Below are positions 1 to 7,223 of a stretch of DNA of 64,000 nt, in pieces. Position 1 is the stretch's first letter; every line of letters begins with the position of its first letter. The notes under the pieces were generated by a model, which saw only the letters and a list, made by a program, of their open reading frames with translations, was not told where the DNA came from and ran no database searches. A program made the position numbers and the translations under genes. The DNA is from Tardiphaga robiniae (GTDB lineage: Bacteria > Pseudomonadota > Alphaproteobacteria > Rhizobiales > Xanthobacteraceae). Where the stretch lies: NCBI RefSeq assembly GCF_001618955.1, contig NZ_LVYV01000055.1, positions 231,964 to 295,963 on the forward strand, written 5' to 3'.

Positions 1-151
1 GGAGCGTTAGGGTTGACGCCGCCGCGTTTACCACAACCTGGACAAACTTCACTGCGACTCCAACACCGCTTACGATCCGTTAAGGATCTGGGAACAGGCT
101 GGGAACGATCGAAATTGACTCAACTTGTATCGACAAGTGTGAGGACAGCAG

Positions 152-334
152 ATGACCAGGGTTCAGTATCTCAGAGAACAAGCGACCCGCGCCGAACGGT
201 TGGCAAAGACTATTCTGGATGCCGTCACCGTCACGCGACTTGTCGAAGCATCGCACGCATACCGCCAGGAAGCCGATCGCCTTGAGCAACACGAGGCGAG
301 CGATCAGGCGACAACGATGTGGATGCCTCACTAG
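152..334 (+). CDS. Small hypothetical protein, helical
   Basis: A 60-residue protein with no recognised domain. It is almost entirely charged helix (tyrosine, arginine, glutamate rich; RAERLAKTILD near residues 13-23), without signal peptide or membrane segment. The start is supported by a GAGGA ribosome site about 7 bases upstream. Short proteins of this style, beginning M-x-R-x-Q-Y-L, are common in Bradyrhizobium-type genomes, from recall only. It stands alone, facing the convergent IclR gene. No function is proposed. Confidence 0.6.
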   Translation: MTRVQYLREQATRAERLAKTILDAVTVTRLVEASHAYRQEADRLEQHEASDQATTMWMPH

Positions 335-464
335 TTGAACGGGCGCAAGAGGCATCAGAATCCTTTGCTCGACAAAAAGGACGACTGAACGCCGCTAAGT
401 CTGCCCGCCCTGCGAATCAGAGCCTAACTAGTGAACAGCGCCCCTCGCCGGAAAAATACCGCGT

Positions 465-1220
465 TCACGTCGCACGAACATGGCCGAGTGCCAGGCCGAT
501 GGTGTGCGCCGCTTCCATCACGTGAACGGCGTATTCCTTGATCTGCTTTCGTTTGACCCGGATGTCCGGGCCAGACATGCCGATGGCTCCAACGAGTTCA
601 CCGGAGCGTCCAACGATGGCGCAAGCACAGGCGGCGATACCTTCCCGCCATTCGCCATGCAACACTGACGAGTAGCCTTGTACCCGTGCCGCATGGATGT
701 CTTCGCGCAACTCCTCGATGGTCGTTCGCGTCGTATCCGTATAACGCCTGAGATGTGGGCGAAAGTTCTCCAGATATTCGTCTGGCATTTGCGCGAGCAT
801 CGCCTTCCCGGTTGCCATGGTGAATGCAGGCGCACGCATGCCGACGCTGGTATGCGCACGGATATGATGCGCGCTTTCAATCTTGTCCACATAGACAACG
901 TCGGTGCCCTCGAGCACCGACAGATGAACGGTCTCTCCGGTGACTTCAGCCAGCGTCGTCATCGCCGGGCGTGCGATACGGATCAGATCCATGCGCTGAA
1001 TGACGTGATTGCCGAGCACCCATAGCTTGGTTGTGAGCTCGTAGGTGCTGTGCGGCGGAATCTGGCGAACGAAGCCCTGCGATTGCAGCGTCGCCAGCAG
1101 TCGATGCACATTGCTCTTGGTGAACTTCAGCTCATTGGCGAGATCGGTGACCCCGCGCGGCTGCTCGCTCATCGCGAGCGCCTCGACGAGCCTCAGTCCC
1201 TTGATAAATGCCTTATCCAT
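465..1220 (-). CDS. IclR-family transcriptional regulator
   Basis: A 251-residue regulator, the usual IclR length. The N-terminal winged helix-turn-helix (about residues 5-65, with TDLANELKFTKSNVHRLLAT) binds DNA and the C-terminal half (about 80-245) is the effector domain, including GTDVVYVDKIES and the MRAPAFTMATGKAMLA stretch typical of the family. It follows the ABC transporter operon on the same strand after a short gap holding a strong inverted repeat, so it may be co-transcribed or separately expressed. The position suggests it controls the importer and the divergent CoA-transferase operon, probably through the GTTCTA/TAGAAC half-sites between 5383 and 5595. That link is inference. 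Activator or repressor role and effector are unknown. Confidence 0.93.
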   Translation of the reverse strand: MDKAFIKGLRLVEALAMSEQPRGVTDLANELKFTKSNVHRLLATLQSQGFVRQIPPHSTYELTTKLWVLGNHVIQRMDLIRIARPAMTTLAEVTGETVHLSVLEGTDVVYVDKIESAHHIRAHTSVGMRAPAFTMATGKAMLAQMPDEYLENFRPHLRRYTDTTRTTIEELREDIHAARVQGYSSVLHGEWREGIAACACAIVGRSGELVGAIGMSGPDIRVKRKQIKEYAVHVMEAAHTIGLALGHVRAT

Positions 1221-1260
1221 CCAAGCAGCCGATGTGGGGGAGTTCTCTGTTGCGAACAGA

Positions 1261-1281
1261 CCGGCGGCCCTGGGCCGCCGG
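1261..1281 (-). terminator. Strong inverted repeat after the ABC operon
   Basis: A perfect 9-base stem (CCGGCGGCC / GGCCGCCGG) with a 3-base loop sits 22 bases after the binding-protein stop codon. There is no clear T-run, so it may be a weak terminator or an mRNA-stabilising hairpin between the importer genes and the IclR gene. Confidence 0.5.
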
Positions 1282-1303
1282 CCTCATTGTTGTATGGCGC
1301 GAT

Positions 1304-2392
1304 TTACTGGGCAAGCAGTGCGTTCAGCTTTTCCTGCGCATATTCTTCATTGGTTGAATTGCCAGCGGGCGAAGGCGCCCCCCAGAAGTCCGGGCTCCAT
1401 TCGATCGCCTTGGAGATGTTCTCAGGATTGTTCGCCCAATAGCGCGCGACGTTCTTATCCGTCGCCGCGTCGAACACGACCTTCGATGGAAGCGCGACCG
1501 GGAAAGTGGAGGTCAGCTGGGCGGCGCGCTTGGGGTCGAGACGCCAGGACAGCAGCTTGAGTGCGTTATCGTAGTTCGGCGCGCCCTTCGGGATCGAGAA
1601 GAAGTCGTAATAGACGAAGCCCTGATTGAAGGTGAGATCAATCGGAGCGCCTTCCAGTGCCAGTTTGCTCATCGAGCCCGTATAGGCCTGGCACATATCG
1701 GCTTCGCCATCGAGGATCAGCTGCGGCGGCTGCGCGGCGGTGGTCCACCATTTGACGATATGCGGCTTGATCTCTTTGATCTTCTTGAGCGCACGCTCCA
1801 TGTCGATCGGATACAGCTTGCTCTTGTCGACACCGTCGGCCATCAGCGCGGCCTCGAAGGTGAAGCGCGGCCAGGCTGGCATGCAGCGGCGCCCCGGAAA
1901 CTTCTTCACGTCCCAGAAGTCGGCCCAGTTCTGCGGTGCCTTATCGCCCTTGAACTTGTCCTTGTTGTAGACGAGGCCGACGCCGATCACCTGCAGCGCA
2001 ATACCCTTCTTGCGCTTCAGATTGTCCGGCATCGCCGCCAGGGTCTTCTGCGCGGATTCCGACAGTTTGGAATAGTCGATGTCAGCCAGGCAGCAGTCGC
2101 CGAGCAGCTTGGTTTCCTGATCGAAGATGAAGGTCAGATCCCACTGCGCCTTGCCGGCTTCGGCCTGCGCCTTGATGCGCGGACCGCTGCGCGCTTCCTG
2201 CACGGTGACGACCTTGATGCCGGTTTCCTTCTCGAACGGATCGTACATCACCTTGCGCAGCGCATCGCCATAGCCGCCGCCTGGATCCTGCATGATGACG
2301 ACGTTGCTCTGGGCAACGGCCAGACCCGTCCCCATGGCGATGAACGCCGCCGAAGCCAAGGCCGGCAGCCTAAAGCGTTTCATTCCCAGCAT
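1304..2392 (-). CDS. ABC transporter substrate-binding protein (polyamine/opine type)
   Basis: Periplasmic binding protein of 362 residues, family extracellular solute-binding protein 1/8 (PotD-like). A Sec signal peptide occupies about residues 1-27 (cleavage likely after AVAQ). A GGAGGAGA ribosome site lies about 9 bases before the start. The body contains the EKETGIKVVTVQEA opening and the WWTTAAQPPQLILDGEADM segment typical of putrescine/spermidine and opine binding proteins. It is the last importer gene, downstream of the permease by 31 bases. The ligand cannot be read from sequence; the company of a CoA-transferase, aldolase and kinase suggests a carbon source rather than a polyamine, which is inference. 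Confidence 0.9.
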   Translation of the reverse strand: MLGMKRFRLPALASAAFIAMGTGLAVAQSNVVIMQDPGGGYGDALRKVMYDPFEKETGIKVVTVQEARSGPRIKAQAEAGKAQWDLTFIFDQETKLLGDCCLADIDYSKLSESAQKTLAAMPDNLKRKKGIALQVIGVGLVYNKDKFKGDKAPQNWADFWDVKKFPGRRCMPAWPRFTFEAALMADGVDKSKLYPIDMERALKKIKEIKPHIVKWWTTAAQPPQLILDGEADMCQAYTGSMSKLALEGAPIDLTFNQGFVYYDFFSIPKGAPNYDNALKLLSWRLDPKRAAQLTSTFPVALPSKVVFDAATDKNVARYWANNPENISKAIEWSPDFWGAPSPAGNSTNEEYAQEKLNALLAQ

Positions 2393-2423
2393 AGTATGTC
2401 TCCTCCTGTTTGATCGTTTGTCA

Positions 2424-4217
2424 TCAGGTCGCTTTTTGCGACGTTGCGAGCACTGGCCGGGCGAGGAACAGTCCTCCCACGACCAGCAGCACTTCGAGCG
2501 TGGACACGACAGCCAGTACCGGATTGAGCCGGTAATTGATGTCGCCCCACAGCATCAACGGAAGCGTCTTCAGTTGCGCGCTCGACAGGAACAGGGTCAG
2601 CACCAATTCGTCGAACGAATGCAGGAACGCAAAGAAGGTCGCGGCCGCAAGGCCCGGCGCAATGGCCGGCAGCGTCACCAGCCGCAGCACCGTGAGCGAC
2701 GACGCGCCATGGACCGCGGCGGCCTGTTCGAGCCGCGAGTCCACGCCCTGCAGCGCAGCAGACAGGATCACCACCACAATCGGCAAACCTCCGATGGCAT
2801 GGGCCGCCGCAAGGCCAAACACCGAGCCGACCAGATCGAACTTCAGGAATAGCGTGTAAAGCGACAGGCCGAGCACCACCGGCGGCACGATGATCGGGCT
2901 GACCAGCAGCAGCATGATCACAGATTTGCCGCGCACATTACCCCTGACGATGCCCAGCGCCGCGCATGTGCCGAGACCGACCGCAATGAAGGCCGAGACT
3001 GCCGCGATCAGCGCGGATGTCCAGAACGCGCGCATCCAGTTGGTGTCGGAGAAGAACTGCTCGTACCAGCGCAGCGAGAAGCCCGGCGGCGGGAAGGTCA
3101 GATAGCTGGCGCTGCTGAACGAGATGATCATGACGACGATGATGGGTAGGATCAGCAGCGCGACCACCACGCCGCCCATCAGACGGACCGTCCATGTGCC
3201 GCAACTGGCCGGGAGCATGCCGAATAGCCGGAGCAGCGGCCAGCCGATGGCGTCAGCGAATGCGCTGCCGAAGCTGCGACGTGCGGTGCCGGACGTTGCC
3301 GCTAGTGCGGCCTTCCCTGCTGTCGTCTCGGTGAGCTTGCGCCCGCCCCAGATGAATTCCAGGCCAAGGAAACGTCCGGCGATGGCGACCACCAGCAGCG
3401 TGATCAGCAACAGCACGACGCCCAGCGCTTGCAGGAAGCCCTCCGACGTCACCGAGTCCGCCTGCTGCGTGATATGCATGGCGAACATCTGGTCGCCCGG
3501 GCCACCGAGCAGCGTCGGCGTGATGAAGAAGCCGATCGCGGCCACGAAAACCAACAGGAAGCCGGCGCCGATGCCGGGCAGCGTCAGCGGCAGCAGAACC
3601 CGCCAGAATACGGCGATGGGCCCGGCACCGCTGGCCAGCGCCGCGCGCGTCAGGCCAGGATCCAGCCGCGACACGCTCGAATAGATGGTCAGCACCATCA
3701 GCGGCAGCAGCACCGCCGTCATGCCGAGCAGCACTGTGCCGCGATGAAACAAGAGCTGAACCGGCTCGCTCAGGATACCGATCGATACCAGGAACTTGTT
3801 GACCGGGCCGTTGCGGCCGAGCAGCACCATCCAGGCATAGGTGCGGATCAGGATCGCGATGAAGTATGGCAGCACGATCGCGGTGGCGATCAGAGCACGG
3901 GTAATGCCGCGGGTGCGATGGATCAGCAGCGCGGTGGGATAGCCGAACAAAAGGCACAGGAATGCGACCGTGACCGAGATCTGCATAGTCCGGACCAGCG
4001 ATTCCCAATAGAGCGGCACCGCAAAGACGCGCTGAAAATAGGTCAGCCAGCTCGGCCCGCTGATGCTGATGCGAATGAGATCGACCAGCGGCAGCAGATA
4101 GATGAACGACAGGAAAGCGACCGCGGGCAGCAGCAGCAGCGCGGGGTTCTTGAGCTTCATGGCCAGGCTGGAACTCGCCTGATGCCGCGGCTCCTCGGAC
4201 AGCGAGATCGTCGTCAT
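2424..4217 (-). CDS. ABC transporter permease, two permease domains fused
   Basis: Inner-membrane permease of 597 residues, about twice the usual PotB or PotC length. The first half (about 1-300) and second half (about 330-597) each carry a BPD-type set of around six membrane segments and an EAA-like cytoplasmic loop (ALASGAGPIAVFWRVLLPLTLP in the first, AAVHGASSLTVLRLVTLPAIAP in the second; shown here only as landmarks). The single chain therefore replaces a heterodimer. Its ATG overlaps the ATPase stop codon (ATGA), which indicates translational coupling. Fused two-domain permeases are known in iron and polyamine-type importers; here the binding protein is of the polyamine/opine type. Confidence 0.9.
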   Translation of the reverse strand: MTTISLSEEPRHQASSSLAMKLKNPALLLLPAVAFLSFIYLLPLVDLIRISISGPSWLTYFQRVFAVPLYWESLVRTMQISVTVAFLCLLFGYPTALLIHRTRGITRALIATAIVLPYFIAILIRTYAWMVLLGRNGPVNKFLVSIGILSEPVQLLFHRGTVLLGMTAVLLPLMVLTIYSSVSRLDPGLTRAALASGAGPIAVFWRVLLPLTLPGIGAGFLLVFVAAIGFFITPTLLGGPGDQMFAMHITQQADSVTSEGFLQALGVVLLLITLLVVAIAGRFLGLEFIWGGRKLTETTAGKAALAATSGTARRSFGSAFADAIGWPLLRLFGMLPASCGTWTVRLMGGVVVALLILPIIVVMIISFSSASYLTFPPPGFSLRWYEQFFSDTNWMRAFWTSALIAAVSAFIAVGLGTCAALGIVRGNVRGKSVIMLLLVSPIIVPPVVLGLSLYTLFLKFDLVGSVFGLAAAHAIGGLPIVVVILSAALQGVDSRLEQAAAVHGASSLTVLRLVTLPAIAPGLAAATFFAFLHSFDELVLTLFLSSAQLKTLPLMLWGDINYRLNPVLAVVSTLEVLLVVGGLFLARPVLATSQKAT

Positions 4218-5365
4218 GTCAGCACCCAGCAGTCTTCCGGACCCCAGCTCACATGCAGGCGATCGCCAACATCGGGCAGCGGCCGCCTAGCGGTGTCGGT
4301 GCAGCGGATCAGCAGCGTGTCGCCGCCGTCCATCTGCGCCTCGATGCGCAGGATCTCACCAAGGAAGATCGCCGACGTCACAGTCACCGGCGTCGAGCTT
4401 GCGGTCGGCTCATTGGCAATCGCAATGCGCTCGGGCCGCACCAGCACGGTGACGCGGCCAACATCGATGGCGTCGCGGCTCTCGGCATCGAACACATAGC
4501 CGGCGCGGTTCTTCAGCGTCACAGTGGTGCCGCGCTTCTGCATGATCTCGGCTTCAATCAGATTGCTCTCGCCGACAAACGACGCCACGAAACGATTGGA
4601 CGGGTGGCGATAGATCTCGAGTGGGCGGCCGATCTGCACGATCTTGCCGGCATCCAGCACGGCGATGCGATCGCTCATGGTGAGCGCTTCGCCCTGATCA
4701 TGCGTCACGAACAGGATCGTGCTGCCGATCGTCTGGTGCAGATCGCGTATCTCGATCTGGATCGATTCGCGCAGCCGGCGGTCGAGCGCGCTGAGCGGCT
4801 CGTCCATCAGCACGACCTTCGGCCGCATCACGATGGCGCGCGCAATCGCGACGCGTTGCTGCTGTCCGCCGGACATTTCCGACGGCGATTTGTTCGCATG
4901 ATCCGACAGACGCATGATTTCCAGCGTCTCGGCGACGCGCCGCTCGGTGGTGGCGCGATCGACGCCGGCCATGCGCAGCGGGAACGCGACATTCTGTGTC
5001 ACCGTCATATTGGGAAACAGCGCATAGCTCTGGAACACCATGCCGAATCCACGCTTATGCGTGGGCACGTTGTGCACCGGCCTGCCGTCCACGAGAATCT
5101 CGCCGCCGTCGAGGCTCTGGAAACCGGCCAGCAGGTTCAGCAATGTGGTCTTGCCGCTACCGGACGGGCCGAGCAGCGTGATGAATTCGCCGGGTTCGAT
5201 ATCGAGATTGATGCGATTGACGGCATGGAACTGGCCGTATCGTTTCTCGGCATCGCGAACTGCAATGCGCGAACCGATGACCTGACGCTCGCTTGCGCCG
5301 CCCGACTGCGATGCCCGAACACCCGCGCCGGGATATCCCACGCGCAGCGCCAATGGCTCAGCCAT
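4214..5365 (-). CDS. ABC transporter ATP-binding protein (PotA-like)
   Basis: ATPase of 383 residues energising the importer. It has Walker A (GPSGSGKTT), the signature MSGGQQQRVAIARA, Walker B (VVLMDEPLSALD) and the switch His (FVTHDQ), followed by a C-terminal TOBE-like regulatory domain of about 110 residues, the layout of PotA/FbpC. The frame is open further upstream to 5440, but an AGGGAGG ribosome site directly before the ATG pair at 5368/5365 decides the start. It is first in the operon ATPase-permease-binding protein and lies divergent from the CoA-transferase operon. Confidence 0.9.
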   Translation of the reverse strand: MAEPLALRVGYPGAGVRASQSGGASERQVIGSRIAVRDAEKRYGQFHAVNRINLDIEPGEFITLLGPSGSGKTTLLNLLAGFQSLDGGEILVDGRPVHNVPTHKRGFGMVFQSYALFPNMTVTQNVAFPLRMAGVDRATTERRVAETLEIMRLSDHANKSPSEMSGGQQQRVAIARAIVMRPKVVLMDEPLSALDRRLRESIQIEIRDLHQTIGSTILFVTHDQGEALTMSDRIAVLDAGKIVQIGRPLEIYRHPSNRFVASFVGESNLIEAEIMQKRGTTVTLKNRAGYVFDAESRDAIDVGRVTVLVRPERIAIANEPTASSTPVTVTSAIFLGEILRIEAQMDGGDTLLIRCTDTARRPLPDVGDRLHVSWGPEDCWVLT

Positions 5366-5382
5366 CATCAACCTCCCTGGTC

Positions 5383-5399
5383 GTTCTATATTATGAGAC
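5383..5399. promoter_or_regulatory. Putative operator half-site pair, importer side
   Basis: GTTCTA and TGAGAC (a degenerate TAGAAC) separated by 5 bases, immediately upstream of the importer ribosome site. The spacing equals that of the better pair at 5579-5595. Binding by the local IclR regulator is inferred from context only. Confidence 0.4.
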
Positions 5400-5569
5400 G
5401 TTATTCCAATTATTGTTGGCATGACGCATCGTCTTGTCAAGTGAATGCGCGGTGCGACGCCGCGCCAATCATCATCGACTTACCGACGGCTTTGCATTTT
5501 CCCCTATCCGCAAAGCGCTCCGCGACACAAACGGATTGACAGCCGCGGCGCCGCGCGACTAATTTTATT

Positions 5570-5595
5570 TAGAACTACGTTCTACAATATAGAAC
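5570..5595. promoter_or_regulatory. Putative IclR-type operator, CoA-transferase side
   Basis: Three alternating half-sites: TAGAAC-TAC-GTTCTA-CAATA-TAGAAC. The first two form a perfect 15-base palindrome (TAGAACTACGTTCTA) and the last two a second one with a 5-base spacer. They lie 22-47 bases before the GTG of the CoA-transferase gene in an AT-rich stretch, where a promoter would be expected. IclR proteins commonly bind such palindromes as paired dimers. Confidence 0.55.
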
Positions 5596-5616
5596 AAATA
5601 AATCGGGAGGCGAATT

Positions 5617-6423
5617 GTGGTAAGCGATCTTCGCGCGTTGGCGAAGTATGTGGAGCCGGGAGTCCGGCTGGCGCTGCCGGTGGATTATGCCGGCGTCTCG
5701 ATGGCGATGACGCGCCCGATCATTGAGCGCAACGCGCGCAATCTCGATCTGGTCTGTGTGCCGACCGGTGGCCTTCAGGTGGACCAGCTCATCGGTGCCG
5801 GTCTGGTTCGGTCGGTCGAGACCAGCGCCGTATTGCTCGGCGAAGCCGGCGGCGCGCCGCGCTTCAACGCAGCCGTCAAGGACGGCGCGATCGCATTGAA
5901 GGACGCCACCTGCCCCGCTATCCATGCCGGCCTGATGGCCGCGCAAAAAGGCAGCCCATTCATGCCAATGCGCGGGCTGATCGGCAGCGACCTGCTGCAC
6001 CACCGCAGCGACTGGCGCGTTATCGACAATCCGCTGGCGGATGGCGGCGATCCCATCGTGCTCATCCCCGCGATCAAACCGGACATCACGATCTTCCATG
6101 CACCGATGGCCGACCGATTCGGCAATGTGTGGATCGGGCGACGCCGCGAGCTCGCCGCGATGGCCTATGCATCGGCCACCACGCTTGTCACTGTCGAGCG
6201 CATCGTGGACGAAAGCCTGCTCGCCAGCGAGATGAGCGCGGCGGGCGCGCTGCCGGCGCTCTATGTCACCGAAGTCGCCGTCGCGCCGAAGGGCGCGTGG
6301 CCTTACGGCCTGTGGGGCGAATATCCGACCGACACCACCGAGATCCTGCGCTATGCGCGCGCCGCGCGCAGCGCCGTGGGTTTTGCCGACTACATGACGA
6401 ACGCACAGATGGAACCCGCATGA
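5617..6423 (+). CDS. CoA-transferase subunit A (family I, glutaconate/3-oxoacid type)
   Basis: A 268-residue alpha subunit of a two-gene family I CoA-transferase, which moves CoA from a donor thioester to a carboxylic acid. The fold is indicated by length, the early LALPVDYAGVSMAMTRPI region, the GRRRELAAMAYASATTLVTVE segment around residues 170-190 (landmark only) and the GAWPYGLWGEYPTD stretch near the C-terminus as in GctA-like proteins. It starts at GTG with GGGAGG 6 bases upstream. The partner starts inside its stop codon. Resemblance to GctA is from memory; the acid used is unknown. Confidence 0.88.
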   Translation: MVSDLRALAKYVEPGVRLALPVDYAGVSMAMTRPIIERNARNLDLVCVPTGGLQVDQLIGAGLVRSVETSAVLLGEAGGAPRFNAAVKDGAIALKDATCPAIHAGLMAAQKGSPFMPMRGLIGSDLLHHRSDWRVIDNPLADGGDPIVLIPAIKPDITIFHAPMADRFGNVWIGRRRELAAMAYASATTLVTVERIVDESLLASEMSAAGALPALYVTEVAVAPKGAWPYGLWGEYPTDTTEILRYARAARSAVGFADYMTNAQMEPA

Positions 6424-7190
6424 TGAGCGAGGTTCACCCGCGCGAGATCCTGATCTGCACCATCGCCAAACTGCTCGACGGCGTCCGGCATGTCGCTGTC
6501 GGCGCGTCCTCGCCGATCCCCGCGGCCGGCGCCATGCTGCTGCGCGCACTGAGGCAGCAAGCCGGAGAGAAAGGCCCGCGCATCTCGATTCTCGGATCGG
6601 TGGAGCACAATTTCTTCACCAACGGCTCGGCCGAACTGTTCGATTGCGCCGGCCAGGGCCGCATCGATGCCTTCTGCCTCGGAGGCGGCCAGATCGACGG
6701 CCGCGGCAATGTCAACCTGGTGGGCACCGGCGACTATCCGCAGACGCCAGTGCGATGGCCCGGCTCGTTCGGATCGGCCTATCTGTATTACGTCGTGCCG
6801 CGCGTGATCTTGTTTCGCGAGGAGCACACGCCGCGCGCTCTGGTCGAGAAGGTGGATTTCATCAGCACGCCCGGCGTCAGCAACGATGGCGTTTACCGCA
6901 GTGGCGGCCCGATCGCACTGCTGACCAGCAAGGCGCTGTTCCGCTTCGACAAGACGCGTCCGGGCTTCGACCTGCAGAGCATCCATCCCGGACACGACCT
7001 CGCAGGTATCAAGGACGCCACCGGCTTTCAGTTCGCCCATGAAAGCCAGCCGGAACAGACCGCGCTGCCGAATCCGCAGACGCTGGCTTTGCTGCGCGGG
7101 CGTGTTTACGACGAGGTCGCAGAAACCTATCCGGACTTCGCCGCGCAGATGCGGCGCGAGATCGAACGGCCGCTGTCCCATGCATCCTGA
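6420..7190 (+). CDS. CoA-transferase subunit B (family I)
   Basis: Beta subunit of 256 residues, or 255 if the second of two adjacent ATGs is used. It overlaps the alpha gene by an ATGATGA junction, so translation is coupled. GctB-like features are SVEHNFFTNGSAELFD, the glycine-rich FCLGGGQIDGRGNVN and the YLYYVVPRVILF segment. The catalytic Glu of these enzymes sits in the beta subunit; I cannot assign it with certainty here. It precedes the molybdenum enzyme gene by 33 bases in the same operon. Confidence 0.88.
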   Translation: MMSEVHPREILICTIAKLLDGVRHVAVGASSPIPAAGAMLLRALRQQAGEKGPRISILGSVEHNFFTNGSAELFDCAGQGRIDAFCLGGGQIDGRGNVNLVGTGDYPQTPVRWPGSFGSAYLYYVVPRVILFREEHTPRALVEKVDFISTPGVSNDGVYRSGGPIALLTSKALFRFDKTRPGFDLQSIHPGHDLAGIKDATGFQFAHESQPEQTALPNPQTLALLRGRVYDEVAETYPDFAAQMRREIERPLSHAS

Positions 7191-7223
7191 CGGGACCGGC
7201 CAGCAACGACACGGAGACGATGC

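Noticed and set aside
4253..5539. Plus-strand open frame opposite the PotA-like ATPase
   Set aside because: Antisense shadow; the ATPase has complete Walker and signature motifs.
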